From JAGPUQ01 sp036961295 (GTDB lineage: Bacteria > Pseudomonadota > Gammaproteobacteria > Pseudomonadales > Porticoccaceae), in the NCBI GenBank assembly GCA_036961295.1, contig JBALVX010000001.1, forward strand, positions 124,001 to 188,000: a DNA stretch of 64,000 nucleotides, given 5' to 3'. The position numbers and the translations under genes were made by a program. Every line of letters starts with the position of its first letter. Positions within the stretch are counted from its first letter, which is position 1. Below are positions 50,633 to 59,954 of this stretch, piece by piece. A model generated the notes under the pieces. It did no database searches. It had not been told where the DNA came from and saw nothing but the letters and a program-made list of their open reading frames with translations.

Positions 50633-51625
50633 ATGACAATTTCTAAATATTACAAAACAGCACTGCGCGGCTTGGTGCCGCTCGCCCTGCTTGGACTGGT
50701 AACGCCGGTATTGGCGCTGACTGCCCCAGGCGAGGCGATCGAAAACACCGCAAGTTTGGATTACACCGTCGATGGTAGTCCAGTGTCGACCTCAAGTAAC
50801 ACCACCACTACCACCGTGCAGGAACTGGTCGATGTGGATGTGACCCTGGTAGATACCGCCGATGTGCCCGTGGCGCCTGGCGATACTGATCAGGTTGCAA
50901 CCTTTCTGGTGACTAACACCGGGAACGGGGACGAAGCCTATCTACTCAGCGTGGATACCGCAGTCGCAGGAGACGAATTTGATCCTGACACCAGTACCAT
51001 TTTTATCGAGTCGGACGGCGTACCCGGATATTCGGCTGGAGATACACTCTACGATCCATTAAATCCACCGATTATCGGCAGCGAGGAAGCCATCACCGTC
51101 TACGTGGTCAGCGATATTCCCACCGGTGTGATCAATGGCGACACAGCCGATGTTGAACTTACTGCATCTTCCAACACTATCGTAGACACACCGGGCACCG
51201 CTTCAGCGGGTGACGGCGACGCGGGTACCGATGCAGTGGCAGGCAGCAGCGGCGGTGATGATGCTGAGATTGGTGGCTACGTGGTTTCCGAGGTGGTGGT
51301 TACTTTTAACAAAACCCAGGTAATTAGTGATCCCTTCGGCGGCAGTGAGCCAGTGCCGGGTGCCACTATTACCTACACCCTGGAGGTGACGGTAAGCGGT
51401 AGCGGTACGGCGACGGGTATTGTGCTTTCCGATCCCATTCCGGTGAATACCACCTACGTCGACTTTTCTATAACCCTGGATGGTGCTGCCCAGACCGATG
51501 CCTCAGATTCGCCTACCGATGAGGCCGAGTTTGATGTAGGTGGTGATCAGATTGTGGTCACCCTGGGCGACATTGTTGCCGGGGGTGTAGCCCAGGTGGT
51601 TACCTTCCAGGTCACGATTGATTAA
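50633..51625 (+). CDS. exported DUF11-like repeat protein
   Basis: A 330-residue acidic protein. The signal peptide (about 1-29, ending VLA) is followed by EAIENTASLDYTVDGSPVS, a motif shared with two other proteins of the block. A middle beta domain (about 55-195) carries APGDTDQVATFLVTNTGNGDEAY, and a C-terminal DUF11-type domain starts VTFNKTQVIS. The final strand is VTFQVTID. The frame is open from 50537, but ATG 50633 has AGGAG at seven bases and gives a proper signal peptide. It is a clear paralogue of the gene at 52319. Confidence 0.8.
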   Translation: MTISKYYKTALRGLVPLALLGLVTPVLALTAPGEAIENTASLDYTVDGSPVSTSSNTTTTTVQELVDVDVTLVDTADVPVAPGDTDQVATFLVTNTGNGDEAYLLSVDTAVAGDEFDPDTSTIFIESDGVPGYSAGDTLYDPLNPPIIGSEEAITVYVVSDIPTGVINGDTADVELTASSNTIVDTPGTASAGDGDAGTDAVAGSSGGDDAEIGGYVVSEVVVTFNKTQVISDPFGGSEPVPGATITYTLEVTVSGSGTATGIVLSDPIPVNTTYVDFSITLDGAAQTDASDSPTDEAEFDVGGDQIVVTLGDIVAGGVAQVVTFQVTID

Positions 51626-51685
51626 CAGTATTCAACTGTAATACCACTGCAATTCAACTGGGGCCCAATGGCCCAGGAGCGCGTT

Positions 51686-52201
51686 ATGAACACTTTAAAT
51701 CGAAGTACCGTAGCAACTGCGTTTAAAACTGGCCTTGGCGTGTGCTGCCTGCTGTTAGCAGGTTTTGCACTGGCCGCGGACGACTTACAGGTCACCATTA
51801 CCTCGCAAAAGGAAATCCTTGAGGTGAACGAGCAGGGCGAGCAGGTCGCTCGCCGGGTGCCGGTGGACGTTGCCGTGCCTGGCGACGAAATCATTTACAC
51901 GGTAGCGGTTAACAACAGCGGCGCTGTTGAGGCCGACAATGTCGTCGTTACCGATCCGGTGCCTGCCGAGATGGCCTATATAGAAAGTAGTGTGTTTGGC
52001 CCTATCGGCGGCATGTCCGTCACCTACTCTGCCGACGGCGGTGTGAGCTATTTACCCCGTGGTGATTTGATTGTGGTGATTGCCAGTGGTGAGGTTCGCC
52101 AGGCGTCACCGGCGGATATTACCCATATCCGCTGGCAGCTTAAATCGCCACTGTTGGCCGGTACGGCCGTGCAGTTGGGTTATCGAGCCAAGGTTAGGTA
52201 A
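51686..52201 (+). CDS. short exported single-DUF11 protein
   Basis: A 171-residue protein: signal peptide about 1-31 (ending LAA), then one DUF11-type domain with PGDEIIYTVAVNNSGAVEADNVVVTDPVPAEMAYIESS divided over residues about 60-105. It ends LGYRAKVR, a terminal strand like the others but without the TFxVxI sequence. AGGAG lies four bases before ATG 51686; ATG 51668 is an alternative. It is the smallest member of the block and may be a single-domain subunit or cap. Confidence 0.78.
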   Translation: MNTLNRSTVATAFKTGLGVCCLLLAGFALAADDLQVTITSQKEILEVNEQGEQVARRVPVDVAVPGDEIIYTVAVNNSGAVEADNVVVTDPVPAEMAYIESSVFGPIGGMSVTYSADGGVSYLPRGDLIVVIASGEVRQASPADITHIRWQLKSPLLAGTAVQLGYRAKVR

Positions 52202-52318
52202 GTCGGGTCAAGGTATTACAGAGAAACCAGTTTATTTGAGTTCCACAGTATTTGGCCTGGTGTTTCGGGCTGTAAACGAATTTTTCCATGTTGGAAAAGT
52301 AAAAGAGAGGCAATAACC

Positions 52319-53458
52319 ATGAAGCGATCAACGAGAGGAGATCATCCTTTGAAAAAAGTAATAGTGCAATTAGCGGGGGGAGTACTACTTACCCTCGGAA
52401 TGGTGGGCGGCGCGTTTGCGGCGATTTCCACTGAAACGGCGTCGGGTGAAGTAGTAAGCAATACTGCATCCGTTGTTTATACCGTAGGAACCGTCGTTCA
52501 GGATGCCGTTCCTTCAGACCCGGACGTATTTTGGGTAGATACCAAGGTCGACCTGCTGGTGACAAATACGGCGGATGCAACGGTAATCCCTGGTTCTGAG
52601 GATCAGGTGTTGATCTTCACCGTACTCAATGAGGGTAATGCTACTCAGGGCGTCGCCCTTAGCGTGGAGGAACCAGCCACAGAAGACTTCAATGTGACTA
52701 GCTATTTGATCTATATCGATAATCCGGATGCGGGAACTGTCGGGAGTTTTGATGTGGCGAATGATATTTTGTATACCCCAGGTACCAGCGTCAACGCCGC
52801 TGATCTCGATCCCTATACTTTGGGTGACGAAGTAATTACCGTATTTGTCGTCTCCGAGATACCAAGTACCGCTGTGGATGCAGACACAGCAGATGTCATC
52901 TTAATCGCGCAAGCCCTGGATGCGGGTACTACTGTTGGAGCTTCTGGTACCGCTACTACAGAAAGTGCTACCAACACTGTGCTAGGTGTTGATGTGATTT
53001 TTGCCGATGGCATAGGTACACGTAGCGGGGGTGCGGTTGAAGATGGCTATCATTCTGACACCGGGACTTATACGGTAGCAACGGCAACAGTAACGGTCAC
53101 CAAATCCTCAGTAGTAACTGACGATGGTCTGACCGGCCCTACGGGCGTTGAATTTGCAGTTCCCGGCGCTATTGTGACCTATACCATTACCATTGCTAAT
53201 ACCAGCACCACTACTGCGCTGGAGGTTGTTATCAGCGATGCGATTCCTGCCGATGTGACGTATGTTGCCAACAGTGTCGATATTGATGACGGGACGAACA
53301 CTGATACTGATGTTGCTGATGGTGCTACAGGTACTACCACAGGGGTGGGTGTCGCATTTGCCGATCCAAATCTGACAGTTGGTGAGGTAGGCACGGGTGT
53401 GTTAGATCTTACTGCAAGCCAAACGGTGATTATCACTTTTGATGTAACCATCAACTAG
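52319..53458 (+). CDS. exported DUF11-like repeat protein
   Basis: A 379-residue acidic protein (369 if the TTG at 52349 is used; that codon has AGGAG seven bases upstream and gives the cleaner signal peptide KKVIVQLAGGVLL...AFA). The mature N-terminus has EVVSNTASVVYTVG, the shared motif. The middle domain contains PGSEDQVLIFTVLNEGNATQG, paralogous to that of the gene at 50633. The C-terminal DUF11 domain begins VTKSSVVTDDGLTGPTGVEF, close to that of the first gene of the block (TKTSVVIDDYLSGPAGVEF). It ends ITFDVTIN. Confidence 0.8.
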   Translation: MKRSTRGDHPLKKVIVQLAGGVLLTLGMVGGAFAAISTETASGEVVSNTASVVYTVGTVVQDAVPSDPDVFWVDTKVDLLVTNTADATVIPGSEDQVLIFTVLNEGNATQGVALSVEEPATEDFNVTSYLIYIDNPDAGTVGSFDVANDILYTPGTSVNAADLDPYTLGDEVITVFVVSEIPSTAVDADTADVILIAQALDAGTTVGASGTATTESATNTVLGVDVIFADGIGTRSGGAVEDGYHSDTGTYTVATATVTVTKSSVVTDDGLTGPTGVEFAVPGAIVTYTITIANTSTTTALEVVISDAIPADVTYVANSVDIDDGTNTDTDVADGATGTTTGVGVAFADPNLTVGEVGTGVLDLTASQTVIITFDVTIN

Positions 53459-53512
53459 GTTAGTTCTTTGCTCTCCCTCGGTAGTCATTGAGGGAGCGGA
53501 GACATAATCACG

Positions 53513-56500
53513 ATGTTAGGTTATTTGGTCGCTTCATGGCAGAGGCGGGCTCGCGTAAGCGAGTCCGCCTTTGGCCGTTGTCGCGCGTTAATAATGCGCG
53601 CGGTCGAGCGATTATTTTCTAATATAGTGTGTCAGTTAGTACCCGTTGTTATCGCGGGTTTAGTATTTATCTGTACCACCGTAGCCAGCGTGCCCGCTTT
53701 TGCGGTACCGCTGGGCACGGTTATATCTAATACCGCTCAACTGGATTACACAGTGGGCGGTTCCCCTCGGACGCAATTTTCAAACCCCGTATCGACAACC
53801 ACGGGCGCTTTGCGTACCGATGCCGAAATCACCGTAGCCCGATATTGGCCAGCGAACCCACTTGCGGTCGCAACGACGGTGCCAGCTACCTTTTACGAGG
53901 ATGCCAGCGGAACTCTACAGGCGGTGGGCGATGTGTTTACCCCCGGGAGTGCGACGCCTCTGGATTTAAGTTCGCCATTATTATTGGCAGATGCCGGTTC
54001 GTTGATCGGCAGCGAACCGCTGTTTGTACGGGTCGCGGACGCGGATCAAAACCTCGACTCCACGGTAGCGGACACGGTGCGAGTAGTGCTTACCTCCGCC
54101 AGCGGTGACACGGAAGTGTTAATTCTTACCGAAACCGGCCCCGATACCGGGGTGTTTGTGGGCGTAGTGCAAACCACCACCGGGGCGTCTGGGCCCAGTG
54201 ATGGCGTGCTTGCCGTGGCGGGCAACGACACAGTGACGGCCATCTATACCGATCCGATTGATGGTAGTGACTCCGTTGATGGCTCGGTGCTGGTGGACCC
54301 CTTTGGTCTGGTGTTTGAGAGTTGCAGTGGCGCGCCGGTCGATGGCGCTCAGGTAACACTGATTAATGCCGACACTAATTCGCCCGCTGCCGTATTTGGC
54401 AACGACGGTGTTAGTAGCTACCCCTCTACCGTGGTGTCCGGTGGCGGCGCTACTGACGGTAGCGGTCTGGTTTACGATTTCCCGGCAGGCTCTTACCGCT
54501 TCCCCTTGCTGGCACCGGGCAATTACCAATTACAAATTGTGCCGCCGGACGCTTACGGTTTTCCTTCGCTGGTGCCAGACGCCACCCTGCAAGCCTTACC
54601 GGGTGCCCCGTTTGTGCTTAACGGTGGTTCGCGCGGCAATGTGTTTGTGATTGTTCCCGGCCCGGCGGTGCAAATTGATGTGCCGGTAGACTGCAGCGGT
54701 GATGGCTTGTTAGTGACTAAAACCAGCGGCCGTACCGTGGTCGGCATCGGTGATTTTTTACCCTACGAGGTCAGTGTTAGTAATGGTGGCAACGCCGATA
54801 TTATCGCCGTCGTGGTAAACGATGTACTACCTCCGGGTTTTCGTTATGCCAAAGGTTCGGCGCGGGTGGGTGACAGCGTTATCGCCGATCCCGAGGTCGC
54901 TGCTGCCGGTTCGGCCCTGAGTTTTGCTATTGGGAGCCTGGCGATTGGCGACAGCGCTACCTTGTCTTACGTGGTGGAAGTGACAGCCGGTGCGCGCACC
55001 GGGGATGCCATTAATAGTGCTTCCGCGATCGACGGCCTCGGCGCAACATCCAATGTCGCCACTGTCCGGGTGCGGGTGCGGGATGATTTCTTCCGTGATA
55101 AAACCTTTATTAGCGGTCGGATTTTTGACGAGAGTGGTGCCGAACAAAGTTGTGCCGCCGCCGAGGATGAGGCGGCCGGGGGCCTGGAAAATGCTCGGGT
55201 TTATCTCGAGGACGGCACGGTTATTCTGAGTGACGAAACGGGGCGCTTCCATTTTGAAGGTTTGACGCCGGGCACTCACGTAGTGCAATTGGACAGCGAA
55301 AGCCTGCCCGACAACTACGAAATCGTGCAGTGCGATGACGATACCCGCAGCGCGGGTCGCGCCTTTAGTCGCTTTGTGGACATTCAGGGCGGTGGTTTGT
55401 GGCGAGTCGATTTTTACGTGCGCGAACGTGCTCCAGAACCCGATCAGATCAAACAAAACCTGGGCGCTACATCGACGGCAAATGGCTGGAGACTGAGCGT
55501 TGAGCTCTCGGGTAACGTGTTGCCGGTGAACAATATTCGGCCGATGATAATTTTGCCCGCCGAGCTGAATTTGGTGCCCGATTCGGTGTTCCTGGATGGC
55601 ATGCCAGCGGATGTACCCGAGGCCCGTGGCAATGTATTGATCTTTAATGTCGGTTCCGGTGAGGGCAACTGGAACAAACTTCTTGAGCTGGAAGTGAGTG
55701 GTGTGTCGCCAGCGTCGGTGAAAGCCATGACGGCATTAACCAGCGGCGGTAAGGTTCACCGGATAGCGCCGGTTGAGCTACAGCTAACTAACGGTGAGGT
55801 GTCGGCACTCGGTGAATTAGCGTTGCTGCCTCCCGAGGTAACAGCCGATGCGAATGAGGATTTGGAGCAGGTCAAACCGTCGCAACGCTTTACCGGTAGT
55901 TGGTTAGCGACTGCAAAACCCGGTCTGCAATGGTTGTATCCCGGCGAGCGTGAGATTCCGTCTATTGGTTCTACCGCTTTGGTGGCTCAGCACGCGCCCG
56001 GACAAAAAGTCACCATGTTGTTGAATGACGCAGCGGTCAGCCCCTTGAATTATTACGGCGCCGAAGTGAATAAAGACAGTGGTGTGGCGGTGAGTCGCTG
56101 GCAGGGCGTGGATATTAAAACCGGCGATAACCGTTTTGTTGCAGTGGTCAGTGATGCCGCTGGCGTTGAGCTTCAACGCATGGAACGTATCGTGCATTTC
56201 TCCGATACCCCGGCCAAGGCGGTGTTTGTGGCGGATCAGTCGTCGCTGATTGCCGATGGTCGCGAAGCCCCGGTGGTCGCGGTGCAGTTTTTTGACCGTC
56301 ACGGCTATCCCGCTCGCCCCGGTGCGATAGGTACTTTTGAAATTAATGCGCCTTACGAATCGAAGGAGCGCTTTGACCGGCTCAAACGCCAAAGTTTGGC
56401 GGTCGAGCAGGCGGAGCAGGCCAAATTTGAAATTGGTCAAAACGGCGTAGCGCTGATTGCTTTGCAGCCGACCACTCGGGTGGGCGAAGCGGTGTTGAGT

Positions 56501-58993
56501 TTTACTTTGGAAGACGACTATCGCGAAGAAATTCGCGCGCGCCTGCAGGTGGGTAAGCGCGAATGGATTGTGGTTGGGCTTGCCGAGGGTGTGGTGCGCG
56601 AATATATGACGTCGGGGAATGAGCGTGGTCTCCGTAATCACGGTATAGAAGACGGCAGCGATAGCGATGGCCGTATTGCGTTTTTTGCCAAGGGCATGAT
56701 TCGCGGCGATTGGCTGGTGACGGCGTCTTACGATACCGATAAAAAAACCGGTGACACACTAAAACAGGTAATCGATCCCGACTCGTATTACACACTGTAC
56801 GGCGATAATGCCTATCAGCAATACGAGGCGGCAAGCCAGCGCAAATTATTTTTGAAGCTGGAAAAACAACGTTTTTACGCTATGTTGGGCGACTTTGATA
56901 CCGGCCTTAACGAAACTGAGCTGGGTGCCTATAGCCGCAGTGTTAACGGTATTAAAACTGAATACTTTGGTGATCGGGTCGGCTTTAATGTGTTTGTGAC
57001 GGAATCCGAACAGGGTTTTGTGCGCCAGGAAATACGCGGCGACGGCACTTCTGGAAGCTATTTTTTAGGCAGTGCCGATATTGTCCAAAACAGCGAAAAA
57101 ATTGTAATCGAAACTCGCGACCGTTTGCACAGCGAGCAGATTGTCGAGACCAGAAGTTTGAGTCGACACATCGATTACAACATTGATTACGATGCGGGCA
57201 CGGTATATTTCCGTAGCCCTGTTGCCTCTCGTGGCGATGATTTCAACCCGATCTTTATCGTCGCCGAGTACGAGGTTGGCGGCGGTGTTAACAACAGTTA
57301 CACCGGTGGTGGTCGCGTTACGCTGAAGGCGAGCGATAACATCGAAGTGGGTGCCACGGCGATTCGGGAAAATAATTCGGCCAAGAGTGGCGACTTGATT
57401 GCCGGGGATATGACCTGGCAGCTCGGCGATAATACCGAGCTGCGCGTAGAGGCAGCACGCAGCGAACAGTCCGATAGCCAGACCGGGGAAAAGCGCGACG
57501 GCACGGCTTATATAGCCGAGCTGGAGCACCGTGGTCAAAATTTAAAAAGCCTGACCTATGTGCGACAGCAGGAAGCGGAGTTTGGCCTTGGCCAGCAGCG
57601 CGGTACGGAGGCGGGTACGCGTAAGATTGGTAATCAAATGTCGCTGCGGGTTGGGGAGAACATTGAGTTGCAGGCAGATGTGTATCGCCAAAAAACCCTC
57701 GATGGCAAGGATACACGGGATGTTGTCGATACCCGCGTGGAGTACGACCGCGAGGGCAAAGCCAGCGCTTACACCGGGCTGCGTCACGCACGGGATCGTT
57801 TGGGTGAGGGCGAAGATAAGCGTTCAGATCAAGTATTGATGGGGGGTTACTACAAAATTTTTGACGATAGAATCACCTTGCGTAGTGACTTGGAGTGGGG
57901 GCTGGGCCAGTCTAACGACAACGACTCGCCGGACTTTCCTAATCGTCTGCTCCTGGGTGCCGATTACAAATTAACCGAAAGCTACGATTTGTTTTTCGAA
58001 AACGAATGGTCCTGGGGAGAAGATCGCGACAATCAAAACAGTCGCGCAGGTCTGCGTGCCCGCCCCTGGACAGGCTTTGAAGCGAGTTCGGCGCTGGAGC
58101 AGCAGGCGACTACCGACGGTGCCCGGATGTTTGCCACCCTGGGTGCGTCGCAGATTTGGCGTATCAACGATTATTGGACGCTGGATTTTTCTGCAGACCG
58201 CAGTCAAAACATGGAGGAGCCCGAGTTTCGCGCCTTCGATGAGGACGTACCGGTTGCCACTGGCGAGCGCGAAGATTTCACCTCGCTCAGTACCTCTTTG
58301 GGTTATCGCAAAGACAACAACGAATGGCTCGGTAAAGTTGAGTGGCGCGATAGCGACACGCAAGAAAAACGCAATGTAAACCTGGGTTGGTTGCGAGAGC
58401 TGGACGACGGTTTTACCTTTGCTGCGGGGGTTGATTTACGCCAGAGCAGTAATGCAGACAATGGTTGGGACGTGGATGGTGATGGTCGGATTCATTTGGC
58501 CTACCGTCCCTCTGGTTCGCCGTGGACGATTCTGGAGCGCCTCGATTTTATTTATGAAGATACAAATCTGGTTGCTGGTGGTCAGGTAAGCCGTCGGCTG
58601 GTGAGTAACTTGTTGGTCAATTACCGCGCCACGGATTACCAGTGGAACCTGCACTGGGGTATCAAACAAAACCTCGATACTATTGCGGGCAAGCGCTACG
58701 ACAGCTTGACGGATACTTTGCTAGGCGAATATCGCCGCGATCTCGGGTCGCGCTGGGACGTAGGTATGCAGGCGGGTTTTTATCACAGCTGGAACGCGAA
58801 TGTGATGGACTTTAACTATGGACTATCGCTGGGCCACTCGCCTGCGAAAAATATATGGATTTCTGCAGGTTACAACTTCGCCGGTTTCCGCGACGAAGAC
58901 TTCAGCTCTGCCGATTACACGGCTAAGGGAATGTATATAAAATTCCGTATGAAGTTTGACCAATTTACTTTGCAGGATTTATGGAAGGATTAA
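53513..58993 (+). CDS. giant exported protein: DUF11 + SdrD/CNA-B + Ig-like modules with C-terminal outer-membrane barrel
   Basis: An 1826-residue protein. A long N-terminal region ends in a signal-peptide-like segment (about 34-64, AFA), then VISNTAQLDYTVGGSP, the motif shared with two upstream genes. A DUF11 domain lies at about 396-520 (LLVTKTSGRTVVG), an SdrD/CNA-B-like domain at about 530-605 (NARVYLEDGTVILSDETGRF), and an invasin-like Ig domain at about 895-990 (SSLIADGREAPVVAVQFFD). From about 1040 (GRIAFFAKGMIRGDWLV) to the end the sequence alternates in short amphipathic strands with Tyr/Trp, as in an outer-membrane barrel, closing YIKFRMKF. RLYGD-type conserved blocks include YTLYGDNAYQQYEAAS and YAMLGDFDTGLNETEL. 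Similar large proteins exist in marine gammaproteobacteria without assigned function. It may anchor or export the four smaller proteins. Confidence 0.78.
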   Translation: MLGYLVASWQRRARVSESAFGRCRALIMRAVERLFSNIVCQLVPVVIAGLVFICTTVASVPAFAVPLGTVISNTAQLDYTVGGSPRTQFSNPVSTTTGALRTDAEITVARYWPANPLAVATTVPATFYEDASGTLQAVGDVFTPGSATPLDLSSPLLLADAGSLIGSEPLFVRVADADQNLDSTVADTVRVVLTSASGDTEVLILTETGPDTGVFVGVVQTTTGASGPSDGVLAVAGNDTVTAIYTDPIDGSDSVDGSVLVDPFGLVFESCSGAPVDGAQVTLINADTNSPAAVFGNDGVSSYPSTVVSGGGATDGSGLVYDFPAGSYRFPLLAPGNYQLQIVPPDAYGFPSLVPDATLQALPGAPFVLNGGSRGNVFVIVPGPAVQIDVPVDCSGDGLLVTKTSGRTVVGIGDFLPYEVSVSNGGNADIIAVVVNDVLPPGFRYAKGSARVGDSVIADPEVAAAGSALSFAIGSLAIGDSATLSYVVEVTAGARTGDAINSASAIDGLGATSNVATVRVRVRDDFFRDKTFISGRIFDESGAEQSCAAAEDEAAGGLENARVYLEDGTVILSDETGRFHFEGLTPGTHVVQLDSESLPDNYEIVQCDDDTRSAGRAFSRFVDIQGGGLWRVDFYVRERAPEPDQIKQNLGATSTANGWRLSVELSGNVLPVNNIRPMIILPAELNLVPDSVFLDGMPADVPEARGNVLIFNVGSGEGNWNKLLELEVSGVSPASVKAMTALTSGGKVHRIAPVELQLTNGEVSALGELALLPPEVTADANEDLEQVKPSQRFTGSWLATAKPGLQWLYPGEREIPSIGSTALVAQHAPGQKVTMLLNDAAVSPLNYYGAEVNKDSGVAVSRWQGVDIKTGDNRFVAVVSDAAGVELQRMERIVHFSDTPAKAVFVADQSSLIADGREAPVVAVQFFDRHGYPARPGAIGTFEINAPYESKERFDRLKRQSLAVEQAEQAKFEIGQNGVALIALQPTTRVGEAVLSFTLEDDYREEIRARLQVGKREWIVVGLAEGVVREYMTSGNERGLRNHGIEDGSDSDGRIAFFAKGMIRGDWLVTASYDTDKKTGDTLKQVIDPDSYYTLYGDNAYQQYEAASQRKLFLKLEKQRFYAMLGDFDTGLNETELGAYSRSVNGIKTEYFGDRVGFNVFVTESEQGFVRQEIRGDGTSGSYFLGSADIVQNSEKIVIETRDRLHSEQIVETRSLSRHIDYNIDYDAGTVYFRSPVASRGDDFNPIFIVAEYEVGGGVNNSYTGGGRVTLKASDNIEVGATAIRENNSAKSGDLIAGDMTWQLGDNTELRVEAARSEQSDSQTGEKRDGTAYIAELEHRGQNLKSLTYVRQQEAEFGLGQQRGTEAGTRKIGNQMSLRVGENIELQADVYRQKTLDGKDTRDVVDTRVEYDREGKASAYTGLRHARDRLGEGEDKRSDQVLMGGYYKIFDDRITLRSDLEWGLGQSNDNDSPDFPNRLLLGADYKLTESYDLFFENEWSWGEDRDNQNSRAGLRARPWTGFEASSALEQQATTDGARMFATLGASQIWRINDYWTLDFSADRSQNMEEPEFRAFDEDVPVATGEREDFTSLSTSLGYRKDNNEWLGKVEWRDSDTQEKRNVNLGWLRELDDGFTFAAGVDLRQSSNADNGWDVDGDGRIHLAYRPSGSPWTILERLDFIYEDTNLVAGGQVSRRLVSNLLVNYRATDYQWNLHWGIKQNLDTIAGKRYDSLTDTLLGEYRRDLGSRWDVGMQAGFYHSWNANVMDFNYGLSLGHSPAKNIWISAGYNFAGFRDEDFSSADYTAKGMYIKFRMKFDQFTLQDLWKD

Positions 58994-59123
58994 TAAGCTA
59001 AGCCGAAGGCTTTAAAGTAAGAGTTTCGGGTCTAATATTTAATTCTTAAAATTCAGGGTCACGGGTTAAAAAAATATTTGGTCGTCATATTAGGCAGCCA
59101 CATCTTGTATTCAAAAGAACAGC

Positions 59124-59855
59124 TCACTTCGCGACCAGGCCAGGCGTATCGGTTTCAACGCTGGCCAAAGTCAGTTCATAAATTTCGTTATCTTCTTTTT
59201 GGCGAAGTTTTACTAATAAATAATCCATATCACTGGCCATCCAAAATTCGGTTTCCCGCTCGTCGTCGTCGCGTATGCGTTTTAGTTTGACGCATTTAAT
59301 GTCGCCTGCAGCGGTGGTCAGGGTTTCCTCACCGATCTGCTCGAAGCGATATTCCCGCACCTTGCCCCGGTGCATCACCTGGTAATCGAAGCTGGTTGCG
59401 CCCGCCAGTAAGTCGCGGCGAATTTGTATTTGATAACTCATCGGGCCGAGATAGCCGGGTTGCAAAGTAATGTCGCGAACCTTGTTTTTGCGGGTGTAGT
59501 GGGCGATGCCGCTATTGTGATCTGCGGTGAGATTTTCTTCCCGCTTGCTACCCAGCAAGGAGCGCTCGTGCTGATAGGTGTTAACCACGATGGTGCCGTC
59601 TAAAACCCGGAAAGTTTCACTTTCTTCTATGCCCCCTAAAAAACTTTTGGCCGTGGTGCTGAGACGGTAGTTGCCGTCGACGACTTGCAGGCTACGGGTG
59701 GCGGCGACCGCCATACCATTAAAATTGGCTTCGTAAGTGGCGTTGTAGGGTGATAGTTGCAAGGTAGATGTTGATGCTGAATCGACTGCCAGTGCGGATT
59801 GCACAGTAATAATAAGCAGCAGCAGAGAGCGAGTAATAAACTGGGTAATGCGCAT
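59124..59855 (-). CDS. DUF3108 family exported protein
   Basis: A 243-residue protein with a signal peptide (about 1-23, ending ALA) and the DUF3108 core: LSPYNATYEANFNGM, YRLSTTAKSFLG, FDYQVMHRGKVREYRFE and KCVKLKRIRDDDERETEFWMA. The family is periplasmic and of unknown function. In pseudomonads it lies beside purN-purM; here it follows purM directly on the same strand, with purN missing from between. The gap carries a 24-bp duplicated sequence. Confidence 0.88.
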   Translation of the reverse strand: MRITQFITRSLLLLIITVQSALAVDSASTSTLQLSPYNATYEANFNGMAVAATRSLQVVDGNYRLSTTAKSFLGGIEESETFRVLDGTIVVNTYQHERSLLGSKREENLTADHNSGIAHYTRKNKVRDITLQPGYLGPMSYQIQIRRDLLAGATSFDYQVMHRGKVREYRFEQIGEETLTTAAGDIKCVKLKRIRDDDERETEFWMASDMDYLLVKLRQKEDNEIYELTLASVETDTPGLVAK

Positions 59856-59954
59856 AGTGCATCCTAGATAATGTCGGAATATAGAGTTTAGAGTCTAAAT
59901 CCGGTGTGTTGTTCACTTTTATTAGGGCAGTGGTGGCGGGTATATTGTTTCTGT

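Noticed and set aside
55904..56641. A 245-codon frame antisense to the barrel gene
   Set aside because: No start signal or family resemblance; the sense strand encodes a continuous modular protein.
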